Shown: one piece after another, positions 53,801-64,000 of the stretch | How positions within the stretch are numbered: the first letter of the stretch is position 1 | Layout: the number at the start of each line of letters is the position of its first letter | The notes under the pieces: generated by a model | What the model was told of the DNA's origin: nothing | What the model saw: the letters and a program-made list of their open reading frames with translations, nothing else | Database searches by the model: none | Source of the DNA: Elymus sibiricus | Taxonomy: Eukaryota; Streptophyta; Magnoliopsida; Poales; Poaceae | DNA length: 64,000 bases | Assembly: GCA_039707655.1 (NCBI GenBank) | Contig: CM077675.1 | Coordinates: 416,453,162 to 416,517,161, forward strand | Reading direction: 5' to 3' | Position numbers and translations under genes: made by a program

Positions 53801-54222
53801 CGCCAAAGCAGGGTGCATATTCAGCCGAGGCCGAGCCCCGTCCTCCGGCCGTTATGGTCAGATCTGAGTTTGAAGCTAGGTCTAGGGCGAGGGTTGATCC
53901 GGAGATGGAGTCGAGGAGGAGGTCTCAAGTCAAAGCTTCAGGGTTTCTGGGCTCGTAGGGTGGGGTTGTTAGCCCGGCCAGGGACAGGTTGCCCCGGGCG
54001 ACGGCGGCGTATTCCAGGCTGTCGAACCTGATCTTTTGCCCAGGGGTGAAGCTGCCAACCCGATTGGGATGGCCGGATGTATCGTCATGTAGATCCACAC
54101 TGCCGGACACAAAGGGCTGGTTGGGGACTAAGATGTCCCCGATGAGGATGTTGTCGCTGATGACCAAGCGAGCCATCGATCCTGCTGGCGATCCAACAGC
54201 GGAACTCTCAATGAAAGCACCA
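50880..54222 (-). pseudogene. gag-protease region of nested gypsy element
   Basis: Minus-strand fragments in changing frames: SLEYAAVARGNLSLAGL (53925-54222); PPTTHLVATIEDLTDMMDYA and a KRRRQRKRSRGRKGK basic stretch (53265-53714); PEGFKPVNIEQYDGTTYP (52419-52652), the Retrotrans_gag start; DESARQFWTQFLTKKNKI, a zinc-knuckle-poor C-terminal part and RILMDGGSSLNLIYSETVKK, the protease (51250-52296); then PFRSGYHALLGRIAYARFNA and ending PEPPHAHDK near 50930. No YxDD reverse-transcriptase motif follows. Confidence 0.82.
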
Positions 54223-54223
54223 A

Positions 54224-54714
54224 TGTCGGTATCAAAACCGGCAGATCTCGGGTAGGGGGTCCCGAGATGTGGATCTTGTATCAATGGGGAACAGGAAACA
54301 GGGAGACAATGTTTACCTAGGTTCGGGCCCTCTCGAAGAGGTAAAACACTACATCCTGCTTTGATTGTATTGATGAGTGTATGACGATTACAGAGTCGAT
54401 CTACCACGAGATCAGATGAACTAAATCCTAGTTGAGTTAGAGTAATGGTTCTGGCCCCTACAAGCTAAACCCTCGGGTTTATATAGACACCAGGGGTACC
54501 TAGGGTTGCACGTAGTCAGTTATCATCAAGGGATCAATCCACCGATCTAGCCATCTTGACTTGGAGGGCACACCAAGGCACCAAAGGTCTCCTTCCCGGA
54601 TACGAGGTTAACTTGTAGTTCGGCTTCCATGTATTGAGCACAAAGCGGCCCACCTATCCGGCCTATGGGAAATAGGCCGGCGGCCCGAGGACCCCTTAGT
54701 CCCGGACTCCCTCA
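54224..54714 (-). repeat. LTR of nested gypsy element (5' LTR in sense)
   Basis: 491 bp, plus strand TGTCGGTATCAAAACCGG to GTCCCGGACTCCCTCA. In sense orientation it is followed by TTGGTGCTTTCATTGAGAG, the phrase that usually follows LTRs of this family. Confidence 0.92.
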
Positions 54715-54790
54715 ACCTCGCTCTCCTAATAAATATGAATTGTCTTATGTACTTGAAGGTTATGTTATGGATGAGGAAGTAGGTAGGGAC

Positions 54791-56384
54791 TGATGTCTAC
54801 TACGCAACTTTATTCTTGTAGACTCGTGTTGGGCCTCCAAGCGCGGAGTTTTGTAGGACAGTAGCAATTTTCCCTCAAGTGGATGACCTAAGGTTTATCA
54901 ATCCGTGGGAGGTGTAGGATGAATATGGTCTCTCAAAAACAACCGTGCAATCAAATACAAGAAATCTCTTGTGTCCCCAACACACCCAATAGAATGGAAA
55001 ATTGTATAGGTGCACTAGTTCGGCAAAGCGATGGTTATACAAGTGCAATATGGATGATAGATATAGGTTTTTGTAATTTGAAAATATAAAATCAGCAAGG
55101 TAGCAAGTGTAAAACAGCGAGAAAAATGGTGTATAAATGCTTGGAAATAAGGCCTAGGGTTCATACTTTCGCTAGTGCAATCTCCCAACAATGCTAACAT
55201 AGTTGAATCATATGATCATCCCTCAATGTGCAACAAAGCATCACTCCAAAGTTCCTATCTAGCGGAGAAAAATAAGATGAAATTGGTGTAGGTAGTAGAA
55301 CCACCTCAAAGTTATTCTTTCCGATCAATCTATTGGGCTATTCCTATAAGTGTCACAAACAGCCCTAGTGTTCCTACTAGAATAACACTAATGATACATA
55401 ACAATCAACCCTAATGTCACCTAGATACTCCAATGTCACCTCAAGTATCCGTGGGTAAATTATGCGACATGCATCAAACAATTTCAGATCTATCATATTC
55501 AATCCAACACAAAGAACTTCAAGGAGCCCAAGATTTCTATCGAAGAACGTGGTATGAAAACGTGCAATCAACCACTATGCATAGATCCCCTAGGTCACCG
55601 GAATCCGCAAGTTGATGCATCAACATATATCAAGTGAATCAATAGAATACCCCAATGTCACTACGGGTATCCCATGCAAGACGTACATCAAGTGTTCTCA
55701 AACCATAATATTCAATCCAACATAACAAGATCTCAAAGGTAAAGATTCAATTCATCACAACAAGGTAGCAAGGGAATAACATCATATGATCTGACTATAT
55801 TAACAAAGCCCGTGATACATCAAGATCGTGCCATCTCAAGAACACGACAGAGAGATTGAACACATAGCTACTGGTACAAACCGTCAGCCCCAAGGGTGGA
55901 CTACTCCATCCTCGTCATGGCCTCCGCCGGGATGATGAAGATGGCCACCGGAGATGATCTACCCTCTCCGGCAGGGTACTGGAACGCCTCCAGATTGGTT
56001 TTTCATCGATACAGAGAGTTGCAGTGGTGGAACAAGGAGTCTCTCTTTATTTGTGGGGTTTCTATTATTTATGGGATTTTTCAGGGTTGGAATCACGCCA
56101 AACGGAGCCATGTGGGCCCCACCACATATCTCACCGCACCACTAGGGGGCACGGCCTGTTGCATGGTGGCCCACTGGCACACCCCCTCCGGCAGGTATTC
56201 ACTCCAATGTTGCTTATTTCCTCCAGAAAAAATCACAAAAAAGTTTCGGGCGATACCGAGAACTTTCATTTTCTCCACAAAAACAACACCACGGTAATTC
56301 TGATGAAAACAGCGTTAGTCCGAGTTAGTTCTAAATAAATCATATAAAGTGCATCAAAACCATATAAAAGTATTGTAAACATAG
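54791..56384 (-). repeat. solo LTR, minus strand, 5' end in sense truncated
   Basis: Starts TGATGTCTACTACGCAAC at 54791 and runs 1.59 kb without internal domain, directly inside the gag frame of the outer gypsy. Its right part (GTAATTCTGATGAAAACAGC, GTTAGTCCGAGTTAGTTC) is the reverse complement relative of the outer element's own LTR start (43500-43610), so the two families are related. The expected final GATACGTTGGAGACGTATCA is absent, and no target duplication is seen, so the right edge was lost to a small deletion. Confidence 0.7.
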
Positions 56385-58122
56385 GTGAATCTGATCCTTA
56401 TAGTTGAATCTGATCCTTTCCATGGTTATGAAACTAAAACTGTTGTCGAACATCTCACCAAATTGAATGATATTGTTGCTTTGTTTACTCATGAGGAAAA
56501 GATGCGCTACTACTTTATCCTTAAGCTTTTTCCTTTCTCGCTAAAAGGCGAGGCTAAAGAATGGTTCCTTTCTCTTGCTCCTGGTTATGTGCGTAGTCCC
56601 CAGGATATGCTTTATTACTTCTCTGGAAAAAAAATATGCTCATGAGAAACAAGCTGCCTTACAGGAAATATTTAATTTTGTGCAAACTAAAGAAGAGAAT
56701 CTCCCTCAAGCTTGGGGGATAATTCTCAAGTTACTTAGAGCTTTGCCAGGTCATCCTCTAAAGAAAAATGAAATACTTGATATCTTTTATAATGGACTAA
56801 CCGATGCTTCTAGGGATTTCCTAGATAGTTGTGCTGGTTGTGTTTTCAGGGAAAGAACTGTTGGACAAGCTGAAGAACTATTGAATAACATATTGCAAAA
56901 CGCCGATCATTGGACACTTCCTGAACCAACATCGAAACCTATTCAAAAGAAGAGAGGTATTCTATTCCTCGGTCCTAAAGATATGCAAGAAGCAAAAAGA
57001 TCTATGAAAGAGAAAGGTATTAAGACTGAAGATGTCAAGAAATTACCCCCTGACGAAGAAATACATGGACTTGACACCCCGACACAGGTAGTAGAGGTAA
57101 ATTCTCTCTGTACCTTTAATGAAAGTGATATAGCTTATACTAAGACTCCTAGTCAATGCATGGATAAATTTGATAATTACATTGTTAAGCAAGAACATTT
57201 CAATAATCATGTCAAGGATCAATTAAGACGTAATGCCATGATGATAGATCGCTTAAGTGACTTGATGTTTAGAATTTCTAATGATGTTAAGGACCTAGGT
57301 AAACATGCTTCTATTGTTCACATCCAACTAGACCAAGTTGCTAAGTCACAAAATGACTTGCTTGTTGAAATAAATGATAATATGAATGATCATGTTGTTA
57401 GAGTAATGACTAGAGGAGGTTGAATGACTCAGGAACCTCTTTTTCCTGAGGGTTGTCCTAAAAGAATAGAACAAGATTCTCGGAGAATTAATGATGATGC
57501 ACCTAGTCCATCTAATAAGAAAAAGGATAGGACTTTACATGCTTCTAGTGAACCTGTTGTAGAAAAACCTGCTGAAAAACATAATGATGTTTTAATTTCT
57601 GATGCTGAGACACAATCTGGTAGTGAACATGCACCTAGTGATAATGAAAATGATGATAATAATAATGATGAGACTCATGTAGATGCTCAGCCAGATAATA
57701 AAGAGCAAGATAATGATGTGGAAATAGAGTCTGCTGAAGATCTTGATAACCCACAGCCCAAAGATAAGAGTTATGAAAAGAAAGACTTTGTTCCTAGGAA
57801 ACATGGTAGGGAAAGAGAACCATGGGTTCAAAAACCCATGCCATTCCCTTGTAAGCCTTCCAAGAGTAAGGATGAGGAAGATTTTGAATGCTTTGCTGAA
57901 ATGATTAGACCTGTCTTTTTGTGCACTCGCTTGACTGATATTTTGAAAATGCCTCCGCATGCTAAGTATATGAAGGGTATTATTACCAACAAAAGAAAAA
58001 TACCTGAAACCAAAATTGCTACTATGCTTGATAATTATTCTTTTGATGGTGGAGTGCGTAAGAAGTTGGGAGATCCTGGTATACCCACAATACCTTGCTC
58101 AAGACTGTTTTATGTGATCTAG
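56385..58122 (+). pseudogene. gypsy gag, main part
   Basis: Reads ESDPFHGYETKTVVEHLTKL, then FSLKGEAKEWFLSLAPG and, after a frameshift in an A-run near 56630, NEILDIFYNGLTDASRDFLD and SCAGCVFRERT: a Retrotrans_gag domain. A TGA at 57421 splits it from an acidic Asn/Asp-rich section (57600-57770) and the KPMPFPCKPSKSKDEEDF to GDPGIPTIPCS section. In an intact element it forms the particle. Confidence 0.85.
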
Positions 58123-58574
58123 GAGCTGGTGTTAGCGTTATGTCGTTCTCTCTATATAAAAGACTTGATTTGAATAAGCTTACACCTACTGAGATATCTT
58201 TGCAAATGGCTGATAAATCCACTGCTTTATCTATTGGAATTTGCGTTGTGGTTGCAAATGTTACTATCTTAACATACTTTTTTATTCTTGATATGCCCAA
58301 GGATGACAACATGTCGATCATCCCTGGTAGACCATTTTTAAATATTGCACGGGCTGTTATTGATTGCAACAAAAGCAAGGTCACATTTCATGTCAATGGC
58401 AAACAACATACTGTGCATTTCCCGAAGAAGCAAATGCTGGTTAATAATATTAATGTCGTCGAGCCTAGTGCCACAGTCATCATTGGAGGTTTTAAAATCC
58501 CTCTACCAACTGCCAAGAAGAAATATTATAATCTTATTGTTGGGGAGATGCAAATCCCCATTGAGGTAACTTAG
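58095..58574 (+). pseudogene. gypsy aspartic protease domain
   Basis: The frame contains VLCDLGAGVSVMSFSLYKRL (retropepsin-like D-L-G-A active site) and DNMSIIPGRPFLNIARAVID (the ILGRPFL flap region). It is frameshifted relative to gag near 58085. The expected RT domain does not follow; the frame stops after QIPIEVT. Confidence 0.85.
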
Positions 58575-58739
58575 TGTGATACGAAAATTCTTCGGTCTCA
58601 TGTCAATCGGAAATGGTTATTAGTAAGACTTGATCAACCTTATTAATGGTTCCTCTTTGAGAGACATGTGGTTGATGAATTTAGTAAGCACAACTCTCTG
58701 TACCATTAGTTTACTCTCTGTTATTCTTAGTTAAATAAA

Positions 58740-59320
58740 ATAAAGTACCGTGTTTTTCCTATTTTCTGAGTTTCTCGTGCATTAAAAGTTGACCCAAAAA
58801 TAAAAAATCTCAGATTGCCACAAAATTTTAACATAATTTTTTTTGGAATATTTAAGAATTTTTTGTGCTGAAAACACATCAGGAAGGGGCACATGTGGGC
58901 CACAAGGCAACAGGGCGCGTCCCAGCCCCTGGTCGCGCCCATGTTGTGTGGTGGGTCCCACAGGGCCCCCTGCCTTATCTCTTTAGCCCATGTCATCCTC
59001 TACCTCTAGCAAAAATTCATTCATGCACTCCCTCTCGTGTTCTTGCTACCGAAACTGAAATTTTCGATCTCTTTGCTCATAACTCCGTTCCCGAAACTGT
59101 TTTAAGGAATTGCTCATTGGTATGTGACTCTCCCACTCCTCCAATTTGTTTTTGCTTTAGTGGTTATATTTTGCACATTTTGCTGCACTTGGTGCCACTG
59201 AAAATTTCTTTGAGTTCCAAGTAGTGGGAGTGCTTGATATGGCCTCTAGGCATCTATATGAGTAGTTGCTACCAATCTTGCAAGTTTTATTGACATAATT
59301 TTGTGGTCCAAATTTTTTTC
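58740..59320 (+). promoter_or_regulatory. LTR-like internal promoter block and leader intron before the second ORF
   Basis: GGCAACAGGGCGCGTCCCAG and GTTGTGTGGTGGGTCCCACA (58904-58968) closely repeat the pre-TATA part of the element's own LTR (43727-43790). Downstream, CATTG/GTATGTGAC (59119) and TTTTTTTCAG (59313-59322) look like donor and acceptor of a leader intron, just before the ATG at 59341. Both points suggest separate transcription of the second ORF; inference only. Confidence 0.45.
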
Positions 59321-59340
59321 AGAAATTTGTTCATAGGAAG

Positions 59341-60356
59341 ATGAGTTTCTTTAGGAGAGGTTCTTCAAGATGGAGTTCTAAAGGAGTTGTTGTGAGCACC
59401 CCTGACCAAGATATCAACATCCCTTGCAACACGGAGGTTAGGCCGTGTAAGTGGACCCATATACCTTTCATGAGTCAGGCGGGTTTTCATCAAGAGTTCA
59501 TGTAATTCATTGCAAATGCCGGGCTGACCAACTTCCTCGCAGATGAGTGTGACCAATACTATCTCCTTAAAATTCCTTTGTGCAAAAAAAATTTATTTCA
59601 ATAATAGGCCCGATGCTCCCATGGTGCGTTTTGACTTATATGCTGAACATCATGAATTACCACTCTCTGAATTCTATGAAATATGCATGATTCCTTATGA
59701 CGAGGAAATTCGTGAGCCTAAACAAGAGGAGTTCGAGGACTTCCTCCTCACCTTAATCGTGGGAGAAACTAGGGGAGTATCGAAGGCTAGGGCCACTAGT
59801 TTACATTTTCCTTCTTGCACTACTTTGCTTTATTTGTAGGAAATGTTTAACTGCTATGTCTCAGGGTGGTGCCCTCAGTGCCCGCATCCTTGTTGTCTTA
59901 CGTCGCGCACTATATGGTGACAACGCCTACAGCGTAGGAGCTATTGTTGCACGCCGCTTGCATATTAACCGGACTACGGGCAAGATCCATGGTGGTATTT
60001 ATGCCACACGTCTAGAAAAGCATTTCATTGTTGCTATACATCAAACAGATTATTTATTGCCTAAGGTTTATTTAGATCACCAATCTATGTTAGATCACCA
60101 GTTCATTAAGGAACCTCAACTTCCGCAGCACATTCGCTACAACTTAGTACACATCGAGAATACTCACGATGTTATTGTGTTGCATGCACCTTCTTTGTTT
60201 AACTTTCATGCCAGTCACGGATGCACCATCATGCCGGAAGATATAACTGCTTACCGGAACGAGTTGGCTGCGACGGTGGCTGAGGCCCAGGCATGGGATG
60301 CTCAGGTGCCTCAGCAGCAATACTTTCCCAGACCTGACGGCTACTATCAGTGGTGA
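59341..60356 (+). pseudogene. ATHILA ORF-1-like protein, disrupted
   Basis: Starts MSFFRRGSSRWSSKG; continues FIANAGLTNFLADECDQYYL, ELPLSEFYEICMIPYDEEI, ALYGDNAYSVGAIVARRLHI, GGIYATRLEKHF and ends RPDGYYQW. This order matches the PF03078 (ATHILA ORF-1) family of plant gypsy elements, whose function is not established. A TAA at 59503, a frameshift at an A-run near 59585 and another near 59840 break it. Confidence 0.8.
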
Positions 60357-62304
60357 TCACCAAGGTAGGCTAAAAGCCTAAGATTGGGGGAGTACGTATT
60401 TCTCACCGACATTACATTCATGTTCACACACTTCATATAAATTGTCGGTGTTCATCCTCTTTCATTGTATATCCATGTTAGTTTTATTTTCCCGCTTTCT
60501 TCTTGTGTGTTTGAAAAACTTTGAAAAATCCAAAATTATTTCTCATTTATTTTTAGTTTTTATTTCCCGTTTAATTAGTTGTAGTATTAAAAAGAAAACC
60601 CAAAAAGAATTCCTTTGCATGTTGGGAGCTTTCCCGTGTAAATAATTTTTCGTGTTCTTGTTTTTCCTTTGTTTATTTGCTTTCCTGAGAAAAACAAAAA
60701 CTCCAAAAATATTTCAGTGTGTTTCTTTGAACTTCTTTTCTTTTCTTTGAGTCGTTGAAAGGAGAAGACCACGATGAAAATGTTGAGTGGCTCTCATATG
60801 CATAAATGTTGCTCTAACAAAAAGAGCCACCATTTCCTTGTCTTCTCCTTTATCTAAAATTGGTTCGTAAATCCCAGCTTAGTCCACGGCACACAGCACT
60901 ATTATTATTATCACATCATTCGGTCATGCAAGTGAAAGGCAATAATGACGATATTTCATGAAGTGATCGTGGCAAAGGAAGCTGCTATGAACTCTTCTTG
61001 TTTTCTGTTTTTGTAAATATGTTTAGCTCGTTCGATCTTGATTCAGTATATCATGAGTGAACATGTTTATGATGACAATTAGAGATTATAGTTCTCATGT
61101 CATGCTTAAATAGCTAGGAGTGGATAATGATTTATCTTATATGTCAACATGCATTAAAATGGTTATGATGTGGTATGGTAGTACGGTATTTCCCTCTGAG
61201 TAATTCGAGCGTCTTGACCTGGCCCGTGTGCAAACATGTAGTTGATTCAAAACCAATGCAGCCTTCATGATATTTAAGTTCAGAGTGTTCATATCCTACT
61301 CATGCTATGTTCAAATGTTAATTATTTGCAATGCATGATTATGACCCTTTTTGCTCTCTAGCTGGTCGCGTCTCAATCTATTGCTAGCCTTCACCTGTAC
61401 TAAGCGGGAATATTGCTTGTGCATCCAAAATCTTTAAATCAAGTTAATCCATGTGTGTCCACCATACCTACCTATATACGGTATTACCTTGCCATTCCAA
61501 GTAAATTTGCATGTGCCACCTCTAATATTCAAATAAAACTTCTGTTTTGTGCACTCATACCGCTCATGGAGCGACGGAGCGGTCGGTATCTTCCATGCTA
61601 AGTGGCTTATTCTCAAGATGGGCTTTTATTCGTCTGTCATTGCACGAGAGAGGCTGGTAAAAAGGATGCCCAATCCTGCAAAACAACAATTAGTTAAACA
61701 AAACTCCCGGGACAGTTGAAATGTTAGAGGGCATCCGTGGATTCGGTCAGTCATGGCTTGTGTATGTATGGTGGATGGGAGTAAACTTTACGATTCCGCT
61801 TGGGTACCGCCAATAATGTGTTTAGCATGGAAGATATTGAAATCCTTTGTCGTGACGTTGACAGGAAAAGTGCATCACCCAAAAACTATAATTTCAATAA
61901 TGTTTTAAACCTTGAGCTCTGGCACCTCTGCAGATCAATGCTTCCCTCTGCGAAGGGCCTATCTATTTACCTTTATGTTGAGTCATCACCCTCTTACTAA
62001 ATCACCAGACCGGAGAGCACTATTGTCCTTCTTATGCATTGAGTCTTAATGTTGGATGTTAGCATGACTGGATCTTTTCTACCCTGAATTATAATGTTTA
62101 GTCGTTGCTTGAACCTCAGAGGTGCTCTGCATTTATGTTTTGCGGTCTCAGAAAGGGCTAGCGAGATATATACCATGTTGCATATTATATCATGGTTGTT
62201 TTGACAAATTGTTGGCATGTGAGACATCTTATTATTGCTCACTAGTTGGTTATGTATTGCCATGAGTAAATATGATGTTTGATTACTATCATGGATGTGG
62301 TTAT
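60357..62304 (+). other. long 3' untranslated region of the gypsy element
   Basis: Starts with AGATTGGGGGAGTA (60371-60384), the usual phrase after the last ORF in this family, and runs through AT-rich non-coding DNA to the next insertion. Only short chance frames. Confidence 0.65.
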
Positions 62305-64000
62305 TGTTGGGAAACGTTGCATGGGAAACAAAAATTTTCCTACGCACACGCAAGATCTATCCATGGTGATGAGCATCTACGAGAGGGAGAGTGAATCTAC
62401 ATACCCTTGTAGATCGCTAAGCGGAAGCGTTAATAAACGCGGTTGATGTAGTCGAACGTCTTCGCGATCCAAATCGCCGAGCGTCCCGCGATCCAATCAC
62501 GATCCTTCCGATCTAGTGCCGAACGGACGGCACCTCCGCGTTCAACACACGTACGGCTTGATGACGCCTTCACCTCCTCGATCCAGCGAGCGATGGTGAA
62601 GTAGTGGTTGAGTTCCAGCAGCACGACGGCGTGGTGATGGTGGTGAGGAACAATCTCTGCAGGGCTTCGCCAAGCACTACGGAGATTATGACGGAGGAAC
62701 TAGAGGGCTAGGGTTGCCGGCACACGGCTTGGGAAATCCTGATGTGTCCCGTGTGCTAGCCCTGCCCCTCTATTTATATGTTGAGCCTTGGGGTCTAAAC
62801 TTGGAGTAAAAGCCTCCTCCGGGTCGGTTTTGCCCGCACAAGGTCGGTTTGGCCCGCAGGAAAAGAGTCCAATTCGGACCCTGCCGAATCGTGCACAGCC
62901 GCACACAAGCGGTAGTACCGCTTCACACAAGCGGTAGTACCGCTTGGGCGGTAGTACCGCTTCACACAAGCGGTAGTACCGCTCGGGCGGTAGTACCGCT
63001 TCACCAAGCGGTAGTACCGCTTACGCGGCAGCAAAACTACTTTTGCACTTTCCAATACCTTGTGGGCTTTATCCCTTTGGCTCATATAAAGTGTTGCTGC
63101 ACCCGAACACTTCGGTAAACATCCGGAACCTCTTCCGGTGAACTCCGGAACCCTTCCGGAGATCAAAACACTATTATCACATATATCAATCTTTACCTCC
63201 GGACTATTCCGGAGATCCTCGTCATGTCCGGGATCTTATCCGGGACTCCGAACAACTTTCGGTCACCAACATAATAACTCAATTATACTAATCGTCACCA
63301 AACGTTAAGTGTGTAGACCCTGCGGGTTCGAGAACTATGTAGACATGACCGAGACACCTCTACGGCCAATAACCAATAGCGGGACCTGGATGCCCATATT
63401 GGCTCCTACATATTCTACGAAGATCTTTATCGGTCGAACCTCTATGTCAAGGATTCAGTTAATCCCGTATGTTGTTCCCTTTGTTCTTCGGTATGTTACT
63501 TGCCCGAGATTCGATCGTCGGTATCACTATACCTAGTTCAATCTCGTTACCGGCAAGTCTCTTTACTCGTTCCGTAATACAAGATCTCGTGGCTAACACT
63601 TTAGTCACATTGCTTGCAAGGCTCATTGTGATGTTGTATTACCGAGTGGGCCCTGAGATACCTCTCCGTCATACGGAGTAACAAATCCCAGTCTTGATCC
63701 ATGCCAACCCAACAGACACCCTCGGAGATACCTGTAGAGCACCTTTATAGTCACCCAGTTACGTTGCGACGTTTGATACACACAAGGTATTCCTCCGGTG
63801 TTAGTGAGTTGCATGATCTCATGGTCAAAGGAACAGATACTTGACATGCAGAAAACAATAGCAATAAACTGACACGATCAAATGCTACGTTTACAGTTTG
63901 GGTCTTGTCCATCACATCATTCTCCTAATGATGTGATCCCGTTATCAAATGACATCTCATGTCAATGGCTAGGAAACCTTAACCATCTTTGATCAACGAG
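62305..64000 (-). mobile_element. LTR of another retrotransposon (minus strand), running off the window
   Basis: Begins TGTTGGGAAACGTTGCATGG at 62305 where the 3' region of the gypsy element stops. A minus-strand TATAAATA box is at 62771-62778, so the visible edge is the 3' end of its 3' LTR in sense. Upstream of the TATA lie palindrome repeats (62907-63022) and TCCGGA-rich sequence (63120-63260). No internal coding sequence is reached in 1.7 kb; class (copia is likely) not provable here. Candidate target duplication: GTTAT at 62300-62304. Confidence 0.75.
62907..63022. repeat. six copies of the near-palindrome AGCGGTAGTACCGCT in the LTR
   Basis: Six copies of GCGGTAGTACCGCT with alternating spacers (TCACACA or GG/CGG) in 116 bp. 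Each has 7-base complementary arms (AGCGGTA/TACCGCT) round a single G. It lies about 130-250 bp upstream of the LTR TATA box in sense orientation. Confidence 0.92.

Larger units (their letters stand above)
45267..54714 (-). mobile_element. complete nested gypsy-type element (Fatima-like by memory), minus strand, non-autonomous
   Basis: LTRs of 491 bp at 45267-45757 and 54224-54714; ACCTC occurs at 45262-45266 and 54715-54719 as perfect 5-bp target duplication. On the minus strand: LTR (TGAGGGAGTCCGGG...CCGACA), gag, protease, then pol stops before the reverse transcriptase (about 50900), and the rest is occupied by an antisense gene on the plus strand (46334-49683). By hand count the LTRs differ at about 32 of 491 positions (6.5%), implying an age of a few million years with usual grass rates. 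Confidence 0.92.
43485..62304 (+). mobile_element. gypsy LTR retrotransposon (Athila/Sukkula-like), non-autonomous, nested host of three insertions
   Basis: The 5' LTR starts TGATACGTCTCCAACG (43485); internal DNA follows a tRNA-Asp-type primer-binding site. Coding parts in plus orientation: gag (44955-45266, short piece 54720-54790, 56385-58122), protease (58095-58574) and an ATHILA ORF-1-like frame (59341-60356). No reverse transcriptase, RNase H or integrase is present between protease and ORF, so the element depended on others. It is interrupted by a 9.4-kb gypsy relative, by a solo LTR and, at 62305, by another LTR element; the 3' LTR is outside the window. Candidate target duplication on the left: GTTAC (43480-43484). 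Confidence 0.85.

Noticed and set aside
62907..63022. CRISPR-like array
   Set aside because: Plant LTR context; repeats are short palindromes with near-identical spacers, which is unlike a repeat-unique spacer array.

Overview
This is plant nuclear DNA, almost certainly from a Triticeae grass (wheat, Aegilops, barley or rye). The evidence is the nested stack of grass transposons: CACTA elements with ...TACTAGTG ends and TTTAGTCCCGGTTGG fold-back repeats, gypsy and copia LTR elements, Stowaway MITEs, and a LINE. Two single-copy-looking host genes are embedded in it. I saw no rRNA gene, tRNA gene, CRISPR array or bacterial operon. All calls come from reading the sequence; family names of transposons are from memory.

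Layout. 1-12153: 3' part of a large CACTA transposon (left end outside the window). It carries an intact 1099-aa TNP2 transposase, a degenerate second gene (Transposase_24-like, proline-rich and Ulp1-like protease parts), and between them a ~465-bp, almost loop-less inverted repeat made of two copies of an SNF2 chromatin-remodeller gene fragment. 12154-14735: remains of a minus-strand copia element into which the CACTA jumped. 14911-15585 (-): a group F bZIP transcription factor (bZIP19/23 relative) that lacks the Cys/His zinc-sensor motif. 16.1-23.6 kb: LINE RNase H remnant, a 31-nt poly-G run, a MULE with 9-bp target duplication, a Stowaway MITE, a hAT-like element and AT-rich degenerate repeats. 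23593-28100: a 5'-truncated LINE bounded by 14-bp target duplications. 29990-31667: a small non-autonomous LTR element carrying GC-rich, tandemly duplicated foreign-looking sequence. 33240-39672 (+): a three-exon subgroup Ib bHLH gene (IRO2/ORG2-like, iron-deficiency response) with a 5.5-kb second intron full of MITEs.

40.35-64 kb is a nested stack. A degenerate minus-strand CACTA is cut at 43484 by a gypsy element of Athila/Sukkula type (5' LTR 43485-44878). That gypsy is split by a complete 9.4-kb minus-strand gypsy relative (45267-54714, TSD ACCTC), by a minus-strand solo LTR (54791 to about 56384), and in its 3' region by a minus-strand LTR element running off the window (62305 onward).

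How the parts relate. The two host genes are both relatives of metal-deficiency regulators (zinc: bZIP group F; iron: bHLH Ib) and lie about 18 kb apart; the bZIP has lost the part that senses zinc in its known relatives. The most unusual transposon feature is the SNF2 inverted repeat in the leader of the CACTA second gene. Transcribed, it would fold into a long hairpin RNA that could yield small RNAs against an SNF2 (possibly CLASSY/DRD1-type) gene. That function is a hypothesis, but the inverted repeat and the SNF2 motif are directly visible.
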